Below are positions 56,646 through 64,000 of a stretch of 64,000 nucleotides of DNA, one piece after another. How positions within the stretch are numbered: position 1 is the stretch's first letter; each line of letters starts with the position of its first letter. This DNA comes from a bacterium (lineage in GTDB: Bacteria > Actinomycetota > Acidimicrobiia > Acidimicrobiales > Bin134), in contig JAPOVT010000054.1 of assembly GCA_026708015.1 (NCBI GenBank), forward strand, positions 62,001 to 126,000, given 5' to 3'. The position numbers and the translations under genes were made by a program. Below the pieces are notes generated by a model that saw only the letters and a program-made list of their open reading frames with translations, had not been told where the DNA came from and did not search any database.

Positions 56646-59600
56646 ATGTGGACCGAATCAGGGATGCGAGCTGTGGACGAGTCCTCTAGGAGTCTTGACG
56701 CAGCCCACAGGCGTTGGAAGCTAAACCGTTCCGGCATCATCAACGTGTACCAGTACGAGAACGAGGTACTGCATTTCGGAGGTGGCCGGCTGCTGCTTCG
56801 AGGAGTGAACGGGTCGGGCAAGACCACGGCGATGAACATGCTCCTACCGTTTCTGCTCACCGCCCGTTTGCGTCGGATCGATGCGGCTGGCGAACAGAGC
56901 GGCATGCTCAAGGCATGGATGCTCGATGGCCGCGACGACCCCCAGCCGGTCGGCTATCTGTGGATCGAGTTCGAAAGACGAGGCGAATTTCTGGTGTGCG
57001 GCTGTGGCATCAAGGCCAGCCGATCCTCCGACACGGTAACCACATGGTGGTTCCTCACCTCCAAACGACCAGGCATCGATTTCCGGCTGGTCGAACAGAA
57101 GCTCCCCCTGTCTGCCGAGGGGCTGCGAGCCGCACTCGGCGGGGACCAGGTTTTCAACCACCACCAACGCCGCGACTACCGAGCTGAGGTGGAGCGCTGC
57201 CTGTTCGAAGGCGCGCCCATCGATCAGCACATTGGGCTCATCAACGTGGTCCGCAGCCCCCGAGTGGGCGACCGCATCGATGTGGACCTCCCCCAACACC
57301 TGACCGATGCGCTTCCCCAGTTGTCCGAGCAGGCGTTGGCCGATGCCGCCCAACCGCTTGACGACCTTGAGGAGCACCGTGGCAGCGTCGCCGAGCTGGA
57401 CAGAACGCTGAAGTCAGTCCGCGGCCTGCTGGATGTGTACCGGGCCTATTGCTTGGCCGAACTCCGCCAAAGGGTGGCCGATGGCAACGACCGCATCAAT
57501 GCCAAGGAGGATTGCTCACAGGCAGAAGCCCGAGCGCAGAAGGAAACAGCAGCCGCCCAGGCCGAGGTAAGCCGGCTCGGTGATGAAATCTCCACGCTGG
57601 ATGACGACGCCCGGCGACTGGCCAATGAGATTTCAGCCTTGGAGGAATCACGGGTTTACCGCGAAGGCCAGGATCTCGATGCATTGCGCCAACTCGTGGC
57701 CAGCCTCGAAAGCCAACAGGTGCGCGCCAAATCCCGGGTCGCCGACCGCGCTCAGCGTGTCGAGGCTGCGGCCCGCGAGCTGGTCCAGACCCGCCAGCAG
57801 AGCCGAAACGACGCGAGAAAGCTCAACAGCGAACTGGCCAGCGCCACTGAGTTGGGGCAACGCTGCCGGATCATCCAGCAGCCGCCCGGTCCGGTGCCAC
57901 TGGAAGAGGCCAACCTGGACGGCACCGACTTAACCCAACCGTTTGCGGAATTCGACCCCGAAGAAATCGGTCGACCACTTGCCGCAGCCAATGGATCGGT
58001 GCTCAACCGACGGGCGGATGTCGAAGAGGTCGAAACAACTCTCGCTGACCTCCAAACCGCTGAGCACCAGCTCAGCCAGACGGAGTCGGCTCTGCAATAT
58101 GCAGCCAGTGCCTCCGAGGCCGCGTCTTCTCACTTGGCAAGGCAGCACCAACGCCTCGGCGATGCCCGGCGGGAGTGGGATGGTCTGGCCCGGCAATGGG
58201 CAGTCGGGATTCATCCCCACCTGGACGAGGCTGGCATCAGTGCTCCTGCCATCTCCTCTCTTGCTTCCTCCGATGCCGACATCCGCGAATCGACTTCCGC
58301 TGACAGCTCCTCAATTGGGCCGAAGACCACGGACACCGGGCCACAAGCTGACCGCCGAGAGGCCGAGCGAGCCTCCTTGGAGACCGAAGCTGAGAACCTC
58401 GTCAGCCACTGGCGAGATGCGGTGGCTGCGATCGAACAGCGGTTGGTCGTTGAACGAGCCGCCCTCGAAGATGCCCAAGCACAGTTCGACGAGATGACGG
58501 CCCGAACCGAACCCGAGCCACCTCGCCAAGATTGGCAGACAGCGTCCGATCACTGCCTCGCCGATCTGGTCGATTTTGCAACCCATCTCAACGATCACGA
58601 GCAAGCGTCCCTCGAAGCCGCTCTCCACGCCTCCGGGCTGCTCTCGGCCAGGTTGGGCGACGACGCCACAGTGGAGTTGGCCAACGGCGAGTTGGTCGCC
58701 CTCGCCACTGAGGGCGTTTCCCATCCGATCAGCGAGTATCTCACGGTGACAGTCCCTGACCGGCTGATCGGCGAGGTGGATGAGGGTCTGGTTGCCAAAC
58801 TGCTTGATTCCATCTCCTGCGATCTTTCGAGCGACGCTCCCACCGTCGCTTCCCTCAACGGCACCTTCCGGGTTGGGTCGCTTCGCGGCCATCACACCAA
58901 GCAGCAAGCTGAGTTCATTGGAGTGACCGCCCGACGCGCCGCGCTTGAGCGCGCCCGGCGCGAAGCGGGCGACTACCTGGCTCAAGCCCGGGCTGTGGTC
59001 TCGTCCAGTGAGGCCGAAAAGACCGGTCACCAAGCATCGCTGACCCAAGCTCGCCAGCACCTTTCTGCTCTGCCGCGCACTGATGAAGTCGTTGCCGCAG
59101 CCGCACAGGTCAATGCCGCCAGCGCCGCGTCGGACAAGGCCGAAAGCGAACGGGAAGCAGCGGCCAAGCACGCGACCGAGGCCGAAGGCCGATCGGTCCA
59201 AGCTTCAAACGCCTTGCAGCAAACCGCAAGAACGCTGAACCTGCCCGCTGACCGCTCTGGCCTGACACAGGTCGTCTCCGAGTTGGGAGAACTTCAGGCA
59301 GCATTGGAGCGATGCGGTGCCTTGCTTGAAGCGCTAGGACGCTCATTCGAAGCCTGGCACCAAGCGGTTACCCGTTGGCAGGCAGAAATCAACGACCTCG
59401 AAGCCGAAAGGACCGAAGAGAATGCTGTCAAGACAAAGCACAGCCAACAGCGCACCCGCCTGACCACCTTGGAGGCAAACATCGGTGCCGAATACGCCGA
59501 TGTCTTGAATGCCCGCGATCAGTGCCGGAGCAAGCTGGAAGGGGTTGAAGCCCGCCTGCCGTCCACCCGAGACGCTCGCGACCAGGCGGTGAGACAGCAC

Positions 59601-60893
59601 GCTGACGCGCAGGCCGCAGCCCGAGCTGCAGCCGACCTCCTGGACGGGGCCGAGCAATCGTGCGAGGAATTGCGGCGTTCGTTGGCCAAGACTTTGGCAG
59701 TGCCGGGACTCCGAGCCGCTATTGCCGGACCCGACCATCCTGCCGCCACACCGACTGCCCCGACTGAGACCGGCACCGAGGGGTTGCACGAGATGATCAA
59801 GGCAGCCGAGCGCCTGATGGCCGCAAGTCCCACTAAAGATGATGCCGCGTTTTTCCCAACCCCCTCCTTGCAGGACCGCGATCCCGTGTCTGCCGCAACC
59901 CCTGACCTTGCCCCGGTCACCGCCGACGGGGTGCGGCAGTCGCTTCGCCAGCGCCGTGACGCACTCGGTGCCGGCTGGGATGCTGACACCCGCCAACCCG
60001 ATCCCGCCCAGCCACTCTTCGTCGAAGTAACCGGCCCTTTGGGCAAGGCCCCGCTAGCCGAGGCAGCACTGACAGTGGAACAACAGCACCAGCGGCTCGC
60101 CGGCCTGCTCAGCCACAAGCAGGACACCGCCCTTCGCGAGCTGTTGCAAGGACTGGTTGCCCGCGAAGTGGCGGAGAAAATTCGCGGGGCGCAGCGGCTG
60201 GTAGAGCTAATGAATCAGCGGTTGAGCACAGTGACGACCGCCCACCATGTGGGAGTGCGGCTGCGGTGGCGGCGCTCCCCTGAACTCGACCAGGCGAGTG
60301 CCCGCATGGTTGAGCTGCTGGCGACCCTCCCCGACCTGCGAACCGATGACGACGAGCAGGAACTGCGCCGCATTCTGTCCGACCGGCTAGATGAGGCTCG
60401 GGCACTGCAACCCGACATGCCCTACCGACAGCTCATAGCCGACACGCTCGACTACAAGAAATGGCATGAACTGTCGGTCATGCTCAGCCGACCGGGCAGC
60501 AACGACGTCAAGCTCGGGCGCAACACGCCGCTGTCAGAGGGCGAGAAGAAGCTGGTCACCTACCTGCCGCTGTTCGCAGCCGTGGCTGCTTCCTACGACG
60601 CTCTGGCTGAGCAGGCAGGATCACCCGGCAGCGCAGAGGCAGGCATCGCGCGCTTCGTTCTGCTCGACGACGCGTTCGCCAAGGTGTCCGAGGACAACCA
60701 TGAAGCCTTGTTCGGGCTCCTCGTCGAATTGGATCTCGACCTGATCGCCACCAGTGAGCGGCTCTGGGGCACACACCGAACCGTCCCCGAACTGGCCATC
60801 ACCGAAGTGGTGCGGGATGTGGCCCTCAACACGATTCTCCTAGAACATTACCGATGGGACGGCGACACCCTGGAACTCCAGGACACCGAATGA
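56646..60893 (+). CDS. jetC: Wadjet JetC, SMC-like ATPase (TIGR02680 type)
   Basis: A 1415-residue SMC-like protein. Walker A RGVNGSGKTTAMNML lies at residue 53-66 and a long coiled coil (about 250-1100) is Ala/Glu/Gln-rich. The ABC signature NTPLSEGEKKLVTY is near residue 1297 and Walker B RFVLLDDAFAKV near residue 1338. It belongs to the Wadjet condensin-like complex that extrudes DNA loops and cuts circular plasmids. It is the first gene of the operon; jetA follows with a four-base overlap. The start ATG fits the leaderless promoter. Confidence 0.9.
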   Translation: MWTESGMRAVDESSRSLDAAHRRWKLNRSGIINVYQYENEVLHFGGGRLLLRGVNGSGKTTAMNMLLPFLLTARLRRIDAAGEQSGMLKAWMLDGRDDPQPVGYLWIEFERRGEFLVCGCGIKASRSSDTVTTWWFLTSKRPGIDFRLVEQKLPLSAEGLRAALGGDQVFNHHQRRDYRAEVERCLFEGAPIDQHIGLINVVRSPRVGDRIDVDLPQHLTDALPQLSEQALADAAQPLDDLEEHRGSVAELDRTLKSVRGLLDVYRAYCLAELRQRVADGNDRINAKEDCSQAEARAQKETAAAQAEVSRLGDEISTLDDDARRLANEISALEESRVYREGQDLDALRQLVASLESQQVRAKSRVADRAQRVEAAARELVQTRQQSRNDARKLNSELASATELGQRCRIIQQPPGPVPLEEANLDGTDLTQPFAEFDPEEIGRPLAAANGSVLNRRADVEEVETTLADLQTAEHQLSQTESALQYAASASEAASSHLARQHQRLGDARREWDGLARQWAVGIHPHLDEAGISAPAISSLASSDADIRESTSADSSSIGPKTTDTGPQADRREAERASLETEAENLVSHWRDAVAAIEQRLVVERAALEDAQAQFDEMTARTEPEPPRQDWQTASDHCLADLVDFATHLNDHEQASLEAALHASGLLSARLGDDATVELANGELVALATEGVSHPISEYLTVTVPDRLIGEVDEGLVAKLLDSISCDLSSDAPTVASLNGTFRVGSLRGHHTKQQAEFIGVTARRAALERARREAGDYLAQARAVVSSSEAEKTGHQASLTQARQHLSALPRTDEVVAAAAQVNAASAASDKAESEREAAAKHATEAEGRSVQASNALQQTARTLNLPADRSGLTQVVSELGELQAALERCGALLEALGRSFEAWHQAVTRWQAEINDLEAERTEENAVKTKHSQQRTRLTTLEANIGAEYADVLNARDQCRSKLEGVEARLPSTRDARDQAVRQHADAQAAARAAADLLDGAEQSCEELRRSLAKTLAVPGLRAAIAGPDHPAATPTAPTETGTEGLHEMIKAAERLMAASPTKDDAAFFPTPSLQDRDPVSAATPDLAPVTADGVRQSLRQRRDALGAGWDADTRQPDPAQPLFVEVTGPLGKAPLAEAALTVEQQHQRLAGLLSHKQDTALRELLQGLVAREVAEKIRGAQRLVELMNQRLSTVTTAHHVGVRLRWRRSPELDQASARMVELLATLPDLRTDDDEQELRRILSDRLDEARALQPDMPYRQLIADTLDYKKWHELSVMLSRPGSNDVKLGRNTPLSEGEKKLVTYLPLFAAVAASYDALAEQAGSPGSAEAGIARFVLLDDAFAKVSEDNHEALFGLLVELDLDLIATSERLWGTHRTVPELAITEVVRDVALNTILLEHYRWDGDTLELQDTE

Positions 60894-62443
60894 CCGACTT
60901 CTCCCGTCGCAGCGATCCGGTTCGGGCCCGACTGCTGTTCCGATATCTGGGCGGCGACGAGTGGCACGAGTATCGAGAGATCCTCCGAGTGTTTGCCAGC
61001 ACATTCTTCGCTGAGTTCACCCCCCAGGAGGTGGAGGCCAAAGTTTCCCTCGTGGGCGTTGACCCCTCGGTGGTGCCCGACCGGTTGGAGAGCCTCCGAC
61101 GTTGGGGCAACCTCACCGTGTCATCGTCTGTGGGCAACCCATCGAACCTTGACGACTACTACCGCAAGCGCAACCGCTACCTCATCACCCGGGCGGGGCA
61201 AGAAGTGTTCGAGCTGGTCGAGGGGATATTGGCCGGAGTGGACGAGATCGGCGATGTTCAAGCCGGTCGCCTGCGCGATCTCCATCACGCCCTCCAGACG
61301 CTCTGCGAGATGAGCAGGGTCGGCTTCAACCGGGCCAACAGCCAAGAGCTCGCCGATGTGGTGCGAACGGTGTATGACCTTCACGAGGGTTTCACCAGGG
61401 AGCTGACGCAGTTCTTCACCGAGCTCAACCAGTGGCAGAGCCGCTATGACCTCGATGCCGACGAGGTTCAGTTCTTCGCCAGCGTTCTGGTGGATTACGT
61501 CCACGAGCAACTCACCGAAATCGAGCGCATGGCTCGGCCAATTGCCCGGACCCTGGAGGAGATTCTCCCGCTAGTTGAAGATCTTCTTCCTGCGCTGCAA
61601 TCCGGCTTGGCCGTTCGGGTGGATGAGGCTGGACTGTCCCAGAACATGCCGGTGCGGCGGCTTCCAGGCACGGTACTTGACGACTGGAGGCATCTTGAGA
61701 AATGGTTTGCCGCCCAGCCGGGACAGCCATCGCGGATCGACGGGCTGACACGACAGGCCGTGGCCGCAGTGCGCACCCTCACCGCCAACGTGACCCGACT
61801 GTCAAGGGTCGGCCTTGGCGCGGCATCTAGACGGTCTGACTTCGTGCGGCTCGCTAGCTTCTTCGACCAGGCCGACTCTCCCCATCTTGCCCACCGCCTG
61901 GCGGGGGCCTCGTTCGGACTCGGTTCGTGTCGCCGATTGGGGGAGCTGTCAGACGATGCCGACGACCCCGCTCCAACAATCACACCGTGGAGGGATGCAC
62001 CCCGCGCCGTCGTCCCGGTGGCAATGAGGAAGCGGGGGGAATCCACCACGCGAGGGTTGGCAACGCCGATCATGGATCGGGGGCGTGAGCGTGATCTGCT
62101 GCGCCGCCGCCGAGACCTCGACCGCGTCGCCCGCGAGATCGCAGCGTCAGAACTGCTGGCTGGTGCCGGAGACGGAGGCCACATCGACGGCGCTCGATTG
62201 TCGACCGCTTCGTTCTCGATGCTTCGCGACCTCATCAGCCGCTCGGGAATGCGGAACGGCGGCGGCACCAACCGTCGTTACGCAACCGAACTAGGAATCC
62301 GCTGCGAGGTGCAGCGAATCAAGGGGGCCTGCACCATCGTCTACTGCCCCGAGGGAAAATTCACCATGCCGGGACTCGCCGTCACTATCACCCCGGCCGA
62401 AGAGCACAGCAATGCCCCGTCGCCTAAATCTGTATCCCCATGA
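60890..62443 (+). CDS. jetA: Wadjet JetA, kleisin-like subunit (DUF2397/TIGR02677)
   Basis: A 517-residue protein from ATG 60890 (MTDFSRRSDPVRARLLFRYL), overlapping the jetC stop by four bases. The N-terminal helical part (YRKRNRYLITRAGQEVFELV) and the central ELNQWQSRYDLDADEVQFFASVL match TIGR02677-type JetA. It bridges the SMC heads as kleisin. The frame beyond 60890 upstream lies within jetC. Confidence 0.86.
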   Translation: MTDFSRRSDPVRARLLFRYLGGDEWHEYREILRVFASTFFAEFTPQEVEAKVSLVGVDPSVVPDRLESLRRWGNLTVSSSVGNPSNLDDYYRKRNRYLITRAGQEVFELVEGILAGVDEIGDVQAGRLRDLHHALQTLCEMSRVGFNRANSQELADVVRTVYDLHEGFTRELTQFFTELNQWQSRYDLDADEVQFFASVLVDYVHEQLTEIERMARPIARTLEEILPLVEDLLPALQSGLAVRVDEAGLSQNMPVRRLPGTVLDDWRHLEKWFAAQPGQPSRIDGLTRQAVAAVRTLTANVTRLSRVGLGAASRRSDFVRLASFFDQADSPHLAHRLAGASFGLGSCRRLGELSDDADDPAPTITPWRDAPRAVVPVAMRKRGESTTRGLATPIMDRGRERDLLRRRRDLDRVAREIAASELLAGAGDGGHIDGARLSTASFSMLRDLISRSGMRNGGGTNRRYATELGIRCEVQRIKGACTIVYCPEGKFTMPGLAVTITPAEEHSNAPSPKSVSP

Positions 62444-63642
62444 ATGACGCATCTGCGCTAGCTGACCCCGCTGACCCACAACGGAGGCTGGATATTCGTG
62501 CCGCGGCCCGTCACCTCGTCCGCCATCCCCTCGTGCTGGCTGAGAAAGATCCTGAAATGCTCATGCTTATCCGCCGTAATGAGCAGACGCTTGACCGCAT
62601 GTTCACCCAGCGCTTCGGATACCGCCTTCAGGTGACCGCCGACACAGCCCGGCTGTACAAGACTTCGGTGGTTGCCCACCGGCACCCCCTGCTAACGGCA
62701 ACCAGCCAGCCACGGCCGTTCTCCCAGCGCGAGTACACCCTGCTCGCCCTAACCCTTGCTGCGATTGCCGCAGGACCCAGTGTGATCAGCCTTCGCGATC
62801 TGATTCACGAGGTCCGCTCCGCCGCGGCTGACGCCGACATCGCCCTTACCGAGGAGGCCGCTGACCGCCGCGCCCTGGTAACCGCTCTGAAGTGGATGAT
62901 CCAGCACGGCGTGGCGCGCGAGGTGCATGAACACGTAGACCGCTACGCCGCCGACGAATCCGCCGATGCCGTGCTCAGCGTCCGCCCCGACCGCGTCGCG
63001 CTGCTGCCTCTCCCGGCACTGGCCCGATCGGAGACTGCTGAGCAGGTTCTCGACCGATCCGATCAGCGACTGTCGTCCCGGGCGTGGATGCGCTCAGTTC
63101 TGTTGGAAGAGCCGGTACTGCTTCGCACCGATCTTGCCGACAGCGAGTGGTCCGAGCTTCGACAGCGGCTCGGAGAAGAGGCCGCTGTCTTCGACGACAT
63201 GTTCGGGCTGCGCCTCGAGTCCCGCGCCGAGGGCATCATGGTGATCGACCCCGAACACGACCTGACAGACAGCCGATTCCCGCGCGGCGGAACCCTGGGT
63301 CACGCCGCCCTGCTCCTCATCGACCGGCTTGTCCACCTATGTGAAAGGCACCTCGAAGCCCCTACCGGCAGCACGGCGACCAACGACCGCACACCTGATG
63401 AGGCAGGACGCGTCCGGTTCTCGCTTGTCGAGGTCGTCGACGCGATGGCGAGTCTGGCCGACGAATACCGCAGCTACTGGGCGAAGGATGCCGCCGAAAA
63501 CCCCGATCGTCTCGCGGGAGGTGCGATTGAACTGCTCTGCGACCACCGTCTGGTCGAAGCGGATGGCGACGAGGTCTGGCTGCTGCCGCCTGCCTGGCGG
63601 TACTCAGTACAGGTCCAATACCGACAAGAGTCGCTGCTTTGA
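62440..63642 (+). CDS. jetB: Wadjet JetB, KITE-like subunit (DUF2398/TIGR02678)
   Basis: A 400-residue protein from ATG 62440, overlapping the jetA stop by four bases. The opening RRLDIRAAARHLVRHPLVLA and the repeated winged-helix-type parts (YTLLALTLAAIAAG, RALVTALKWMIQHG) fit TIGR02678-type JetB, which dimerises and binds JetA. The C-terminal QVQYRQESLL is short. Its stop overlaps the jetD start by four bases (TTGA). Confidence 0.86.
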   Translation: MNDASALADPADPQRRLDIRAAARHLVRHPLVLAEKDPEMLMLIRRNEQTLDRMFTQRFGYRLQVTADTARLYKTSVVAHRHPLLTATSQPRPFSQREYTLLALTLAAIAAGPSVISLRDLIHEVRSAAADADIALTEEAADRRALVTALKWMIQHGVAREVHEHVDRYAADESADAVLSVRPDRVALLPLPALARSETAEQVLDRSDQRLSSRAWMRSVLLEEPVLLRTDLADSEWSELRQRLGEEAAVFDDMFGLRLESRAEGIMVIDPEHDLTDSRFPRGGTLGHAALLLIDRLVHLCERHLEAPTGSTATNDRTPDEAGRVRFSLVEVVDAMASLADEYRSYWAKDAAENPDRLAGGAIELLCDHRLVEADGDEVWLLPPAWRYSVQVQYRQESLL

Positions 63643-64000
63643 GCCCACGTCCCATCCCAGAGTCGCTGCTCTCGACTGGTTTGGCCGAGCTCTGGTCCGC
63701 CGCTCGCCACCGACTCGACCGTTTCGGTCCTCAGCGCCGAGGATTTGTTGCCACCCCGGCGCTTGATCCAGGGAGCGTCCTGGCCTTGGAGTCGCTGCTC
63801 GGGAGAAGACCGGCCAAGCGTCTGGATCTCCAAGAATTGGAGGCGGCACTGGTGGCTAGGACCATCGGCAGCGATCTCTGCGATTCGCTCACCCGCCTCG
63901 GCCATCCCCCATCGGCGGAAGCCGCCCAACGGCGATCTGACCGGGCCCGCGCTCAACAAGCCCGAGAGTCACTGCGCCATGCTGTCGCGGGTTGGGACGA
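63639..64000 (+). CDS. jetD: Wadjet JetD, N-terminal part (TIGR02679; runs off the window)
   Basis: From TTG 63639 about 120 residues are visible: PESLLSTGLAELWSAARHRL, DRFGPQRRGFVATPALD, LLGRRPAKRLDLQELEAAL and RTIGSDLCDSLTRLGHPP, the TIGR02679 N-terminal pattern. The nuclease (TOPRIM-like, DUF2399) domain that cuts the loop-extruded plasmid lies beyond the window, so its catalytic residues cannot be checked. It overlaps jetB by four bases. Confidence 0.82.
   Translation, partial: MSPRPIPESLLSTGLAELWSAARHRLDRFGPQRRGFVATPALDPGSVLALESLLGRRPAKRLDLQELEAALVARTIGSDLCDSLTRLGHPPSAEAAQRRSDRARAQQARESLRHAVAGWD

Noticed and set aside
1-64000. tRNA or rRNA genes
   Set aside because: I noticed no cloverleaf-like or rRNA-like sequence by eye; a tRNAscan run would be needed to exclude them fully.

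Overview
The window is 64 kb of high-GC DNA from an actinomycetote. The markers are a WhiB-like Fe-S regulator, a mycothiol S-conjugate amidase, a NucS mismatch endonuclease, an LLM-class (F420-type) oxidoreductase, and many SDR, CaiB/BaiF and acyl-CoA enzymes. A free-living, lipid- or isoprenoid-degrading member of a lineage such as Acidimicrobiia would fit, but that placement is inference. Many starts carry a -10-like hexamer ending 6-8 bases before the start codon and no Shine-Dalgarno, so leaderless mRNAs look common.

Layout. 0-13.7 kb: a CoA-thioester catabolic block, mostly minus strand (CaiB/BaiF transferases, a thiolase/DUF35 pair, several SDRs including one resembling the cholesterol ring C/D enzyme IpdF, a TlpA-like lipoprotein, an AAA/DUF4143 ATPase). 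It is interrupted by a decayed Phd/PIN module and a low-GC ATPase plus PD-(D/E)XK-like pair at 2.6-4.6 kb. 13.8-16.6 kb: a 2-hydroxyacid dehydrogenase and a secreted, extremely His-rich protein preceded by a 15-C tract. 16.7-24.8 kb: accessory DNA with an acyl-CoA synthetase, two VapBC modules, two methyltransferases, a broken P450, a D12-class DNA adenine methylase beside a broken NotI-like nuclease gene, and an unknown protein. 24.8-34.4 kb: SDRs, a cyclase, CobQ, acyl-CoA ligase, enoyl-CoA hydratase (one intact, one with an internal deletion), Ogt and an APH-like kinase. 34.4-40.3 kb: sulfate transport and activation (DASS permease, ATP sulfurylase-APS kinase fusion, two CysQ-type phosphatases) and NucS. 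40.3-47.3 kb: VanW protein, flavoprotein, SDR, PAP2 phosphatase, a 166-bp inverted-repeat element, a methyltransferase-uracil glycosylase fusion and an LLM oxidoreductase. 47.4-51.0 kb: polyhydroxyalkanoate module (PhaC, phasin, 3-hydroxyacyl-CoA dehydrogenase, XRE regulator). 51.0-56.5 kb: nuclease lipoprotein, ChbG-like protein, SCP2 protein, Mca, esterase, WhiB, a carnitine-dehydrogenase-like pseudogene and a Phd/PIN module. 56.6-64.0 kb: a type II Wadjet (Jet) anti-plasmid operon in the order C-A-B-D, with JetD cut by the window end.

Main observations. (1) A 14-base sequence of the form AAACTGTCACnCCC lies 31-32 bases before the start codon of four unlinked genes: the D12 methylase, an unknown protein, a 56-residue protein upstream of a nuclease, and Wadjet jetC. 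It looks like a shared promoter or operator. (2) The 15-C tract sits in the predicted -35/-10 spacer of the His-rich protein gene, the arrangement expected for phase variation by slippage. (3) The ATPase/PD-(D/E)XK-like pair is a candidate defence module that I cannot match to a named system. (4) Several pseudogenes carry internal deletions, and there are four toxin-antitoxin loci.
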